A stretch of 64,000 nt of DNA from a bacterium (GTDB lineage: Bacteria; Zhuqueibacterota; Zhuqueibacteria; Residuimicrobiales; Krinioviventaceae): contig JAKQIY010000013.1 in NCBI GenBank assembly GCA_029561455.1, forward strand, positions 1 through 64,000. Reading direction: 5' to 3'. Under the pieces are notes generated by a model. That model ran no database searches. It saw only the letters and a list, made by a program, of their open reading frames with translations, and had not been told where the DNA came from. Positions 17,145 to 25,928 of the stretch are shown piece after piece; position 1 is the stretch's first letter; every line of letters begins with the position of its first letter. Made by a program: the position numbers and the translations under genes.

Positions 17145-18398
17145 ATGCGCTACCGGAAGTATGGGTTGTTAATTTTAATGCTAGTTACCAGTTGCTTTGC
17201 AGGAGATAGCTGGCCGCAATTTCGCGGTCCTTTTGGCAATGGACATTCCGATTGTCCGGATACGCCGCTGCATTGGAGCGAAACAGAAAATATTCGCTGG
17301 AAAACTGCAATTCATGACCGTGGCTGGTCAACTCCGGTTGTGCTGGATGGGCAAGTCTGGTTGACGACCGCCACTGTTGACGGGCACAAGTTCTATGCTT
17401 TGTGTGTTGATTTGAATACCGGCAAGATAATATATGATATCCTGTTGTTTACGGAAGAAAAACCGCAGAGTATCAATGAAATGAATTCCTATGCTACACC
17501 ATCGCCGGTTATTGAAAAGGGCAGGGTATATGTCCATTTCGGGACATTTGGTACGGTCTGTATCGATACCAATACCGGCAAAAAACTGTGGGAGCGGCGC
17601 GACCTGCATTGCAATCACCTGCAGGGACCGGCATCCTCTCCGATCATTTACAAGAATTTATTGATTCTGCATCTGGAAGGCACAGATGTGCAGTATGTAT
17701 GCGCTCTGGATAAAATGACCGGCGCAACAGTGTGGAAAAGTAATCGTCCCGGCGATGTTTATAACGATGATGTTTTACCTTTGTATAAAAAAGCCTATTC
17801 GACGCCAATTATCATAGTTGTGAACGGTAAACCTCAGCTTATCAGCGAAGGCGCCCAGGCGACCTTTGCCCTGGATCCGGATACCGGTAAGGAAATCTGG
17901 CGGGTGGTATATGGCTTTGATTCAACCATTGCATGCCCGGTAAGCGATGGTGGGCTGGTTTTTGTAAATACCGGGTGGGATAACCATGATATTGGTTTGT
18001 GGGCAGTAAAACCGGACAGCAAGGGAGATGTAACAAAAAGCCATGTAGTGTGGAAATACAATGAGCGGGTGTGCGGTGAATCATCGCCGGTTATTGTCGA
18101 TGGCTTGTTGTATATGGTCGCCGATATGGGTTTTATCACTTGCCTGGAAGCTGCCACTGGTAAATTGGTGTGGAAAGAACGCCTGTCCGGAAAATTTGGA
18201 GCTGCGCCGGTATATGCCGGTGGCTTGCTATACTTTAGCAATAAACAAGGACATTCATTTGTCATAAAACCGGGCAAAGAGTTCAACCTGGCGGCAGAAA
18301 ACAAGCTGGATGCCCCAATCTGGGCATCACCGGCGGTGATCGGCAAATCTTTGCTGTTACGAACAGAAACACATCTTTATCGTATCGAGAAGAACTAA
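17145..18398 (+). CDS. Exported PQQ-like beta-propeller protein
   Basis: A 417-residue protein with a signal peptide followed by SWPQFRGPFGNG, the usual entry motif of bacterial PQQ-repeat propellers. Repeated blade signatures such as DLNTGKI, DTNTGKKLWERR, DKMTGATVWKS, DPDTGKEIWR and EAATGKLVWKE follow, about six to seven blades. It is related in fold to BamB and to quinoprotein dehydrogenases, but no catalytic cofactor residues can be assigned, so a scaffold or binding role is as likely. AAGGAG precedes the ATG. Confidence 0.8.
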   Translation: MRYRKYGLLILMLVTSCFAGDSWPQFRGPFGNGHSDCPDTPLHWSETENIRWKTAIHDRGWSTPVVLDGQVWLTTATVDGHKFYALCVDLNTGKIIYDILLFTEEKPQSINEMNSYATPSPVIEKGRVYVHFGTFGTVCIDTNTGKKLWERRDLHCNHLQGPASSPIIYKNLLILHLEGTDVQYVCALDKMTGATVWKSNRPGDVYNDDVLPLYKKAYSTPIIIVVNGKPQLISEGAQATFALDPDTGKEIWRVVYGFDSTIACPVSDGGLVFVNTGWDNHDIGLWAVKPDSKGDVTKSHVVWKYNERVCGESSPVIVDGLLYMVADMGFITCLEAATGKLVWKERLSGKFGAAPVYAGGLLYFSNKQGHSFVIKPGKEFNLAAENKLDAPIWASPAVIGKSLLLRTETHLYRIEKN

Positions 18399-18797
18399 CT
18401 TTCCTGATAATCACCGGAAATAAGAATGGTAAACTTTTTACCTTTTGAATGGATTAAAAAAATTTAATTTTTATCATTCGACAGAGAATTTTATCATCCC
18501 TTACTTTGTTTAATACATACATATCAGTTTTATTCTCTGTTTTAAATTTTATTTTGTCCGCACGAATTGTTAATCTTGTCTCAAAACATGTTCTTTAATT
18601 TTTCAGCTATATCTATACATAAAGTACGATAATTTATTAGCTGTTATTTTGCATCCCAACCCGTTGATAATTTGAATATAACGGTTATCCTGACTAGAGT
18701 ATTCTGGCAGGTAAAGTTCGACAGTTTAGTAATTAGTCCGGCTTGTAGAAGGGCAGTTTAATTAATTAAATTTTTAACTTTAGTAGAGGAGAGCAAA
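18399..18797. other. Gene-free AT-rich spacer
   Basis: No open frame with a ribosome site and no strong hairpin is visible on either strand. It presumably holds the promoter of the downstream OmpA-family gene, but I see no convincing -35/-10 pair. Confidence 0.5.
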
Positions 18798-19511
18798 ATG
18801 AAAGTTGCAGTAATTATCCTTTGTGTTCTTGCGTTATTATTTGGCGCCGGCGCTTATTATTTTTACAGCCAGGCAAGTAAAGCAACCGCCGAGTTTGACC
18901 GGTTGAACGGCGCCAACAAAGAACTGGCATTTCAAATTTCTAAACTGGAGGAGGAAAAGGCTTCAATAGTTCAAGAACTGGAACAAAAGATCAGTGATAT
19001 TTCCCGCTCCAAAGAAGAAGAGGTTGCCAAAGTTAAAGGCACCTATGATGAACTGGTTGAGGGAATGAAACAGGAAATAGAAGACGGTAAAATAAAAATC
19101 ACCCGACTGGCGGACCGGTTGTCGGTTAGTATGGTTGATAAAATTTTGTTCCCTTCCGGTGAAGCCGAAGTAACCCCCGAAGGTGTTAAAGTGCTGGAAC
19201 GGGTCGGTAAAGTCTTAAAGAATACCACCAACAAAGTGATCCGTGTGGAAGGTCATACGGACAATGTGCCGATCAGTTCCAAACTTATTAAAAAATACCC
19301 CACCAATTGGGAACTTTCCAATGCCCGTGCTACAAATGTTGTTCGTTTCCTGCAGGAAAAAGTCGGCATTGAGTCTGCCCGGCTCGAAGCTGTTGGTCTT
19401 GCCGAGTTTCACCCGATTGCCAGCAATGAAACAGTCGAAGGGCGCAGCCAGAACCGACGTATTGAAATTATTTTGTTGCCAGATATTAAAGATGTCAAAG
19501 TTGAAAAATAA
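18798..19511 (+). CDS. OmpA/MotB-family peptidoglycan-binding protein with coiled coil
   Basis: A 237-residue protein with one N-terminal membrane helix (residues 3-25), a heptad-rich coiled coil (about 30-105) and an OmpA C-terminal domain (110-230). The domain contains VEGHTDNVPI, NWELSNARATNVVRFL and the arginine pair in RSQNRRIEI that bind diaminopimelate in peptidoglycan. It should tether the inner membrane to the cell wall. GAGGAGA precedes the ATG. It is followed by the DUF502 gene. Confidence 0.88.
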   Translation: MKVAVIILCVLALLFGAGAYYFYSQASKATAEFDRLNGANKELAFQISKLEEEKASIVQELEQKISDISRSKEEEVAKVKGTYDELVEGMKQEIEDGKIKITRLADRLSVSMVDKILFPSGEAEVTPEGVKVLERVGKVLKNTTNKVIRVEGHTDNVPISSKLIKKYPTNWELSNARATNVVRFLQEKVGIESARLEAVGLAEFHPIASNETVEGRSQNRRIEIILLPDIKDVKVEK

Positions 19512-19600
19512 ACGTTCTTGTTTTTAATATCCTGTTATGCGGCAGGCTTTATTATAAAACCTGCCGTGCAGGATATGTATCCACCTTTTTTCCTTTTTTT

Positions 19601-19645
19601 AAATATAAAATTTTTAGTACATTCATGTACTAAAATTTTATATTT
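19601..19645. promoter_or_regulatory. Long AT-rich hairpin just upstream of the DUF502 gene
   Basis: AAATATAAAATTTT-T-AGTAC pairs with GTACTAAAATTTTATATTT: 19 base pairs with one bulged T and a six-base loop, ending 16 bp before the DUF502 start codon. A T-rich tract (19586-19600) precedes it, and a GC stem (CGGCAGG/CCTGCCG, about 19540-19566) follows the ompA-like gene. It could be a terminator or a temperature-sensitive leader masking the ribosome site. Confidence 0.4.
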
Positions 19646-19661
19646 ATGGGTAAAATAGACT

Positions 19662-20366
19662 ATGTCTGCAAAAACACGCAAGCCTTTTTCCAAACATATC
19701 AAACGGAACCTGATTACCGGCTTACTCACCTTTATTCCCGCCGCCATTACAATTATTATTGTCAGGTTTTTACTGGGGATATTTATTGATTTCGGGGAAC
19801 CGATTGTAAAAGCCTTTGCTTTAATCATATCACCGCATATACCGATTCTGGCCAAATGGCTGGTACAACCCTGGTTTGGTAATATTGTCGGGCTGGTGTT
19901 TATTGTCTTTTTGTTATATTTTGTCGGATTAATTGCTACCCAGGTTATTGGTAAAACCATGATCAACTGGTTTGATGCCATGATGAACCGGATACCCCTG
20001 ATCAAGACTATTTATGGCGGTACAAAAAAGTTGATACTGGCCCTGGAAAGCAAACCGGATGAGACACAGCGGGTAGTGTTGATTGACTTTCCACACCAGG
20101 ACATGAAAACCGTTGGCTTTGTAACGCGGGTTTTGACCGATGAAAAGAGTGGTCGTAAACTGGCTGCTGTTTATGTGCCGACCACGCCAAACCCCACATC
20201 CGGTTACCTGGAAATTGTGCCGGTGGAAAGAATTATTTCAACAAACTGGACGGTAGATGAAGCTATGGCCTTTATTGTTTCTGGAGGAGCAGTAGCGCCG
20301 GAGTACATCAGCTATGACCACTCTGCAGAACCGGTTAATGAGTCAAACAACAGTATAAACAACTGA
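19662..20366 (+). CDS. DUF502-family membrane protein
   Basis: A 234-residue inner-membrane protein with two transmembrane segments (about residues 18-42 and 72-95). A cytoplasmic or periplasmic beta domain contains GGTKKLILALESKP, VLIDFPHQDMKTVGFVT and VPTTPNPTSGYLEIVP, all hallmark blocks of DUF502. Biochemical role unknown. The ATG has only a weak ribosome site, and the AT-rich hairpin lies directly upstream. Confidence 0.88.
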   Translation: MSAKTRKPFSKHIKRNLITGLLTFIPAAITIIIVRFLLGIFIDFGEPIVKAFALIISPHIPILAKWLVQPWFGNIVGLVFIVFLLYFVGLIATQVIGKTMINWFDAMMNRIPLIKTIYGGTKKLILALESKPDETQRVVLIDFPHQDMKTVGFVTRVLTDEKSGRKLAAVYVPTTPNPTSGYLEIVPVERIISTNWTVDEAMAFIVSGGAVAPEYISYDHSAEPVNESNNSINN

Positions 20367-20432
20367 GAATGATCGAAATCTTTATTGATCTGATGGTAAT
20401 TAATCATTCACAATTTGGATAATGGAGTAGCC

Positions 20433-23400
20433 ATGAAAAAAGTTCTATGTATTGGTCTGATTTTACTGGTTTGTGCCTGCCAGCAAAAAGGGGATAAGCA
20501 AATATCTCCGGAAATCGCTGCTTTTCAGGGTGAAAAGCTGGATTTAAATGATGCGCTGCTTCATTATCCAAACGGGTTGGTATCTTCTGCAGCCCCTCTG
20601 GATTTTGAATTCAAGGAGCCGGTGATCCCCCGTCATTTTATTGGTACTGAACTGGATGAAAGTCCGGTCTCTTTTGAACCCAGGATAAAAGGCAAGGCGC
20701 AGTGGTTATCCGAAACTAACCTGGTTTTTAAACCTGCCGATTTTTTACCGGCCGGAAAAACTATTAACGGCGTATTCAAAGGTAAAACCGCTTTTGGCGC
20801 CGATAAAAAAGTGAATGATTTTAAATTTTCTTTCAAAGTCGCTGAGCAGGAAGTGATAAGTTTTGATGGCGATTTTGTCGCAGTGCCCGATGAAGACAAT
20901 AAAGTGATCTTTGAGGGAAAAATCCTGTTTTCACAGCCGGTAGATGCAAAAAAAGTAGAGGATGATATCGACTGCAAGGGCTCCGGCGGCAAATTAAAAT
21001 TCACCGTCACTCCTGGCGAGGCCGGCAATGCTGTCAGCCTGCGCTCCTCAGCGGTAAAGCGGGAAAAAAGCGGCAAAAATTTTAACCTCACCCTGCCGGG
21101 AAAATATACTGCGGATAACAAATCCTGGGAACAGACCATTATTTTACCGGGTATTAATGTATTCCGGGTTATTACCCATGCCGATATGACAGATCCCGAA
21201 GCGGATCAATATTCTTATGGTTTTCGGTTCAACGATCCGATCCGGAAAAATATCGACCTCTCCGGCTTTATAACCCTGGCCCCGGCGCTTGAATTTTCCG
21301 CCCAGGTTAACGGCAAATACCTGTTGGTCAGCGGTAATTTTATTCCCGGCCAGGAATATAAAATCAAAATTGCCGCAGGCTTTCCTTCCGTTTATGGTAC
21401 AAAGCTGACCAGCGATTTTGAACAAAAATTTTACCTTAGTAATATCAAACCGGAAATTCAATGGCTTTCATCCGGTATATACCTGCCGACAGATAATAAA
21501 TTTAAACTGCAATTCAAATCCGTCAATGTTGCCAAAGCGAATCTTACCGTTTACGAAGTATTGCCGCAAAACCTCGGCTTTTTCCTGCAGCACAATGTTC
21601 TGTATGACAAGAGCAAAAATTATCAGAATGATGAATATTATTACTATGATCGCGATTACCAGGATATAGACCGGGTAGCGGTACAAATACACAAAAAAGT
21701 CATCGATATCACTATGCAAAAGAACAAATGGCTCAAGAGTGAAATCGACCTGGCGCCGGTATTTCGTAATAAAAAGAATTCCGCTTTTGTTGTTTATTTA
21801 ACTTTTGATGAAAATGATCTCACCGGGAAATGCGTTTCGAACCGCAATAATTTAAATGAAACGACATTGTATTTTGAAGATGATGATTACTATTCAAGTC
21901 CAGCCCGGCCTGGATATTACTATGAGCGCGGTAATATGAACAAGCTGCTCATCTCTTCGGATATCGGTCTGACCCTGAAAAAAGCCGGAGATGGCCTGCA
22001 TGTATTTGCTGTAAATGTACTCGATGCGCATGCGGCCGGCGGCTTGAAATTAAAATTGTATAATTTCCAAAATCAATTACTTGAGGAGCAAACCACTAAT
22101 ACCAATGGCTATGCAAAATTTACCCGGGATGAAGGCTCTTATATCTTTGGGCAGGATAAATCCGGGATTGCGCTGATCAAGTTAAACCATCATGACTGGG
22201 AGTTGAATAACTTTGATGTTGAGGGCTTTGCCGGTGAAGTGAGGGGAGTAAATACCTTTATCTATACCGACCGTGGCGTTTATCGACCGGGGGATACCAT
22301 TCATCTGGCTGCAATTATACGTATGAATAAAAAGAACCCCCCGGCAGAGCAACCGGTTACCCTGACTGTGTATAATGCCATGTCACAAAATGTGTTGCAA
22401 ACCAAACAGAACTGCGGCAGTTTTGGGCATGTTTATTTTTCTATACCTACTGCAGCAACAGACCCCACCGGCAACTGGCTGGCTGTACTTAACGTTGCCG
22501 ACCAGCAATTTGATGAACAACTCAAGGTTGAAACCGTTAAACCGAACCGTTTAAAAATCCTTGTGGATGTTCCTGAACTCATCGAGGCGCCTGATCTGAC
22601 CCTGACCGGCGCTGTTACCTCGCGTTATCTGTTTGGCGCTCCTGCGGCGAACCTCAATACTTCGATCTATGTGGAACTGGTACATAAAGAATTTACCGCA
22701 CCCAAATTCAGTGAATATATTTTTCAGACCCCAGTAAAATATTTTTCTACTTTAACCCAAGAGGTGTACCAGGGCCCCCTGGATTCGCAGGGCCGCTATG
22801 ATTTGAATTTCGAGTTTGATGACCTGGTAAATGCCAATGGCCTGCTGACGGCTGTGCTGCGAACTTCTGTTATGGAAAAAGGCGGCAATCTGACAGAAAA
22901 TGCCAAAACTATTTCCATTTCTCCATTTAAAAGTTACGTCGGTATTAAAAATATTTTTATGAACCGCGCCGCTCGTTTTGGTGATAAATACAATATTCCT
23001 GTGATTGTGGTTGATAAAAATGGCGCACCGCTTGCCGGTAAAAACCTGAAAGTAGATTTGTATGTGCAGCGCGATAACTGGTGGTGGCATTATGATGAAC
23101 GCGATGAGATGGATTACAAACGCTCCAGTTCAACTTTTTTGATCAGCAGTACCAATATCACCTCCGCCACCACTCCAGTGAACCATAATCTGACTGTAGA
23201 AGATTACGGCCGGTTTTTAATTGAGGTGACGGACCTGGAATCGATGCATCAATGCGGATTCTTTTTTTATGTTTACCAGTGGGGTGGAAGCGGCGTAACT
23301 GATGAAGGCGGCGAACGTAACTATTTGCAGGTCTTTTCCGATAAAAATGTCTATTCTCCCGGCGATGTGGCCAAGTTGACTATGGAAACTCCCGGCAAAG

Positions 23401-25928
23401 GAATTTTGGTATTAAATATCGAGCAGGGTGATAAAATCATCCGCCAGGATTGGAAAGACGCTAACGGTAAACGGGTCACCTTTAATGTTCCCGTTACCGG
23501 GGAAATGATCCCGAACTGTTACGCTTCGGTCTTTTTAGTGCAGCCGCATAACCAGAACAGCAATGATCTGCCCATGCGATTATACGGGATAAAGACATTG
23601 TATGTTGAAGATAAAGCTACCCATTTACCGCTTACTATGACCGCTCCGGCTGAAATTAAGCCCCGCGAAGAATTTGCCGTCAAGGTAACTTCTAACGCCA
23701 AAGTTAAAGCCACCTACACTATTGCTATTGTCGATGAGGGCTTGCTGGATTTAACAGATTTCAAAACGCCAAAACCCTGGGATTATTTTTTCCACAAGAT
23801 CCGCCTGGGCATTCAAACCCTGGATAATTATGACGAGATCATCGGCATTCTCTTTCCCGATATTGATAAATACTTTAATATTGGCGGCGATGGTTTTGAT
23901 GAAGAACGGATGAAGAGGATGGATGAGGGACAGGGCAAGCGGTTCATCCCGGTTGTGTTGTACAAAGAGCCTGTATCCATAAAACCGGGAGAGACGGTGA
24001 CAACCAAATTCACTATGCCCAATTATATCGGCTCTGTGCGGGTGATGGTCATCGGTGCCGCCGGCAATAGTTATACTTCGCTGGAACAAACTATACCCGT
24101 AAAATTGCCGCTGATGGTATTGCCGACCGTTCCCCGTGTTGCGCGCCCCGGCGATATTTTCAACCTGCCCGTATCCGTTTTTGCAATGGACAACTCGATT
24201 AACCAAGTTGCACTAACAATTACATCTACCGATAATCTGCAGATCATGGGCGAACGGGCGCTGACCATGGCAGTGGCGCGCCCCGGCGAGCAGGATACCT
24301 TGTTCCAGGTGCGGGTTGGCGATAAGGTCGGCGCGGATTCCATTCAAATCAAGGCGGTTGCCGGTTCCTTTAAAACGGACTATAGTGTTACGTTGCCAAT
24401 CTTAAGCGCCAATCCGTTCTATACGGAAATTCAGGATACTATGATCATTAACGGGCAGTCGGTTACGTTTGTACCGGAAAAATTTGGTCTGGCGGGAACA
24501 AACCAGGCGCGGCTGATCTGCGCCAAGCTGCCGGATGTGCAACTGGATGAAAGGTTGCGCTATCTGATCAGGTATCCTTACGGCTGTATCGAGCAAACCG
24601 TGTCTGCGGCGTTTCCACAGTTGTTTTTAAATTATTTGATCGATGTTAAGGATTATCAAAAAACGGAAATCACCAATAATATCAATGAGGCGATCAAACG
24701 CCTGGCTACTTTTCAGATAAGCAGGGGATTTTCATACTGGCCGTCGTCAACCGAGTATAATGATTGGGGGACAAGTTATGCCGGGCACTTTATTCTGGAA
24801 GCCAAAGCGATCGGCTATTATATTCCGGATGAATTATTTAATAACTGGCTGAACAGCGCCAAAGCCCAGGCTAAAGAAGTAAATACTAAAAATCATCGTT
24901 TCCAGGCTTACCGGCTGTATCTACTGGCGTTATCGGGCAATGCCGATATTGGCGCCATGAACCTGGTGCGCGAGAATTATAAAGACAAGCTGGATCCGTT
25001 GTCACGCAAGCTGCTGGCGGCAGCATATTACCTGGCCGGGCAAAAAGATGCCGCCAAAGCGGTCGATACAGGCAGTTCCGAAATACTTGATTACCATGAG
25101 ATGAGCGGTACCTACGGTTCGGCGCTGCGCGACCGCGCCCTGATGCTGTATTTATGTACAAAAATGAATGACCAGAAAACCGCCACTTTGATTCTGAAAA
25201 ATGTCATCGATGCTTTTTCCGTCGGGCGCTGGTATTCCACCCAGGAAACCGCCATGGCCTTGTTAGGCATCAGTTCTTATTACAAAAGTATGCCCGGCGC
25301 AGGGGGAATGGCTAAATTCCGCATTGAAACGCCGGATGGAAAAACCCAAAAGGTCGAATTAAGCACAATTCAACACGTTGCCGATATATCACAGTTCTGG
25401 GGTAAAAAAATAACCATTACCTCGGAAAACAACGAGCCCTTGTTTGTATCCCTGTGCCGGGAAGGCGTGCCGCTGGACAGCCGCATCAAATCGGAACACC
25501 AGGGCATTGAACTTGCGCGTACTTTTTATAATGATGAAGGTTATCCAATTACTGTCGATGCACGGGCGCAGGGACAGCCTTTCTGGGTTGTTTATACCGT
25601 TAAAAACATATTCGGCAGTCATCTGGAAGAACTGGCGCTGACCAGCGTTTTCCCGGCCGGCTGGGAAATTATGAATACCCGGCTGAATGATGAAGATTTA
25701 CCGGAATGGCTGCAGAAACAACAGGTGACATCCGGTGAATATATGGATATCCGCGATGACCGCGTTAACTGGTTCTTTGACCTGCCTTCCGGCCGGCAAA
25801 TGAGATTTGCCGTCAAACTCAATCCTACTTTCAAAGGTTCGTACAGCCTGCCGCCCGTAGCGGTGGAAGCTATGTACTCGCCGGAGTATTTTGCGCGAAT
25901 TGAAGGCGGCAAGGTTGTTGTAAAATAG
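20433..25928 (+). CDS. Bacterial alpha-2-macroglobulin lipoprotein
   Basis: A giant 1,831-residue periplasmic protease trap. The lipobox LVCAC makes it a lipoprotein. Macroglobulin beta domains are followed by the bait-region domain with TDRGVYRPGDTIHL (about residue 615), the FTMPNYIGSVRVMVIGA block and the intact thioester motif YGCIEQ (Cys about 1385). An alpha/alpha barrel and a receptor-like C-terminal domain follow. Attack on the bait lets the thioester couple to the protease. The start Met follows GGAG. The gene ends in TAGATG, where PBP1C begins at once, the classical A2M-pbpC pair that is thought to guard and repair the cell wall. Confidence 0.93.
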   Translation: MKKVLCIGLILLVCACQQKGDKQISPEIAAFQGEKLDLNDALLHYPNGLVSSAAPLDFEFKEPVIPRHFIGTELDESPVSFEPRIKGKAQWLSETNLVFKPADFLPAGKTINGVFKGKTAFGADKKVNDFKFSFKVAEQEVISFDGDFVAVPDEDNKVIFEGKILFSQPVDAKKVEDDIDCKGSGGKLKFTVTPGEAGNAVSLRSSAVKREKSGKNFNLTLPGKYTADNKSWEQTIILPGINVFRVITHADMTDPEADQYSYGFRFNDPIRKNIDLSGFITLAPALEFSAQVNGKYLLVSGNFIPGQEYKIKIAAGFPSVYGTKLTSDFEQKFYLSNIKPEIQWLSSGIYLPTDNKFKLQFKSVNVAKANLTVYEVLPQNLGFFLQHNVLYDKSKNYQNDEYYYYDRDYQDIDRVAVQIHKKVIDITMQKNKWLKSEIDLAPVFRNKKNSAFVVYLTFDENDLTGKCVSNRNNLNETTLYFEDDDYYSSPARPGYYYERGNMNKLLISSDIGLTLKKAGDGLHVFAVNVLDAHAAGGLKLKLYNFQNQLLEEQTTNTNGYAKFTRDEGSYIFGQDKSGIALIKLNHHDWELNNFDVEGFAGEVRGVNTFIYTDRGVYRPGDTIHLAAIIRMNKKNPPAEQPVTLTVYNAMSQNVLQTKQNCGSFGHVYFSIPTAATDPTGNWLAVLNVADQQFDEQLKVETVKPNRLKILVDVPELIEAPDLTLTGAVTSRYLFGAPAANLNTSIYVELVHKEFTAPKFSEYIFQTPVKYFSTLTQEVYQGPLDSQGRYDLNFEFDDLVNANGLLTAVLRTSVMEKGGNLTENAKTISISPFKSYVGIKNIFMNRAARFGDKYNIPVIVVDKNGAPLAGKNLKVDLYVQRDNWWWHYDERDEMDYKRSSSTFLISSTNITSATTPVNHNLTVEDYGRFLIEVTDLESMHQCGFFFYVYQWGGSGVTDEGGERNYLQVFSDKNVYSPGDVAKLTMETPGKGILVLNIEQGDKIIRQDWKDANGKRVTFNVPVTGEMIPNCYASVFLVQPHNQNSNDLPMRLYGIKTLYVEDKATHLPLTMTAPAEIKPREEFAVKVTSNAKVKATYTIAIVDEGLLDLTDFKTPKPWDYFFHKIRLGIQTLDNYDEIIGILFPDIDKYFNIGGDGFDEERMKRMDEGQGKRFIPVVLYKEPVSIKPGETVTTKFTMPNYIGSVRVMVIGAAGNSYTSLEQTIPVKLPLMVLPTVPRVARPGDIFNLPVSVFAMDNSINQVALTITSTDNLQIMGERALTMAVARPGEQDTLFQVRVGDKVGADSIQIKAVAGSFKTDYSVTLPILSANPFYTEIQDTMIINGQSVTFVPEKFGLAGTNQARLICAKLPDVQLDERLRYLIRYPYGCIEQTVSAAFPQLFLNYLIDVKDYQKTEITNNINEAIKRLATFQISRGFSYWPSSTEYNDWGTSYAGHFILEAKAIGYYIPDELFNNWLNSAKAQAKEVNTKNHRFQAYRLYLLALSGNADIGAMNLVRENYKDKLDPLSRKLLAAAYYLAGQKDAAKAVDTGSSEILDYHEMSGTYGSALRDRALMLYLCTKMNDQKTATLILKNVIDAFSVGRWYSTQETAMALLGISSYYKSMPGAGGMAKFRIETPDGKTQKVELSTIQHVADISQFWGKKITITSENNEPLFVSLCREGVPLDSRIKSEHQGIELARTFYNDEGYPITVDARAQGQPFWVVYTVKNIFGSHLEELALTSVFPAGWEIMNTRLNDEDLPEWLQKQQVTSGEYMDIRDDRVNWFFDLPSGRQMRFAVKLNPTFKGSYSLPPVAVEAMYSPEYFARIEGGKVVVK

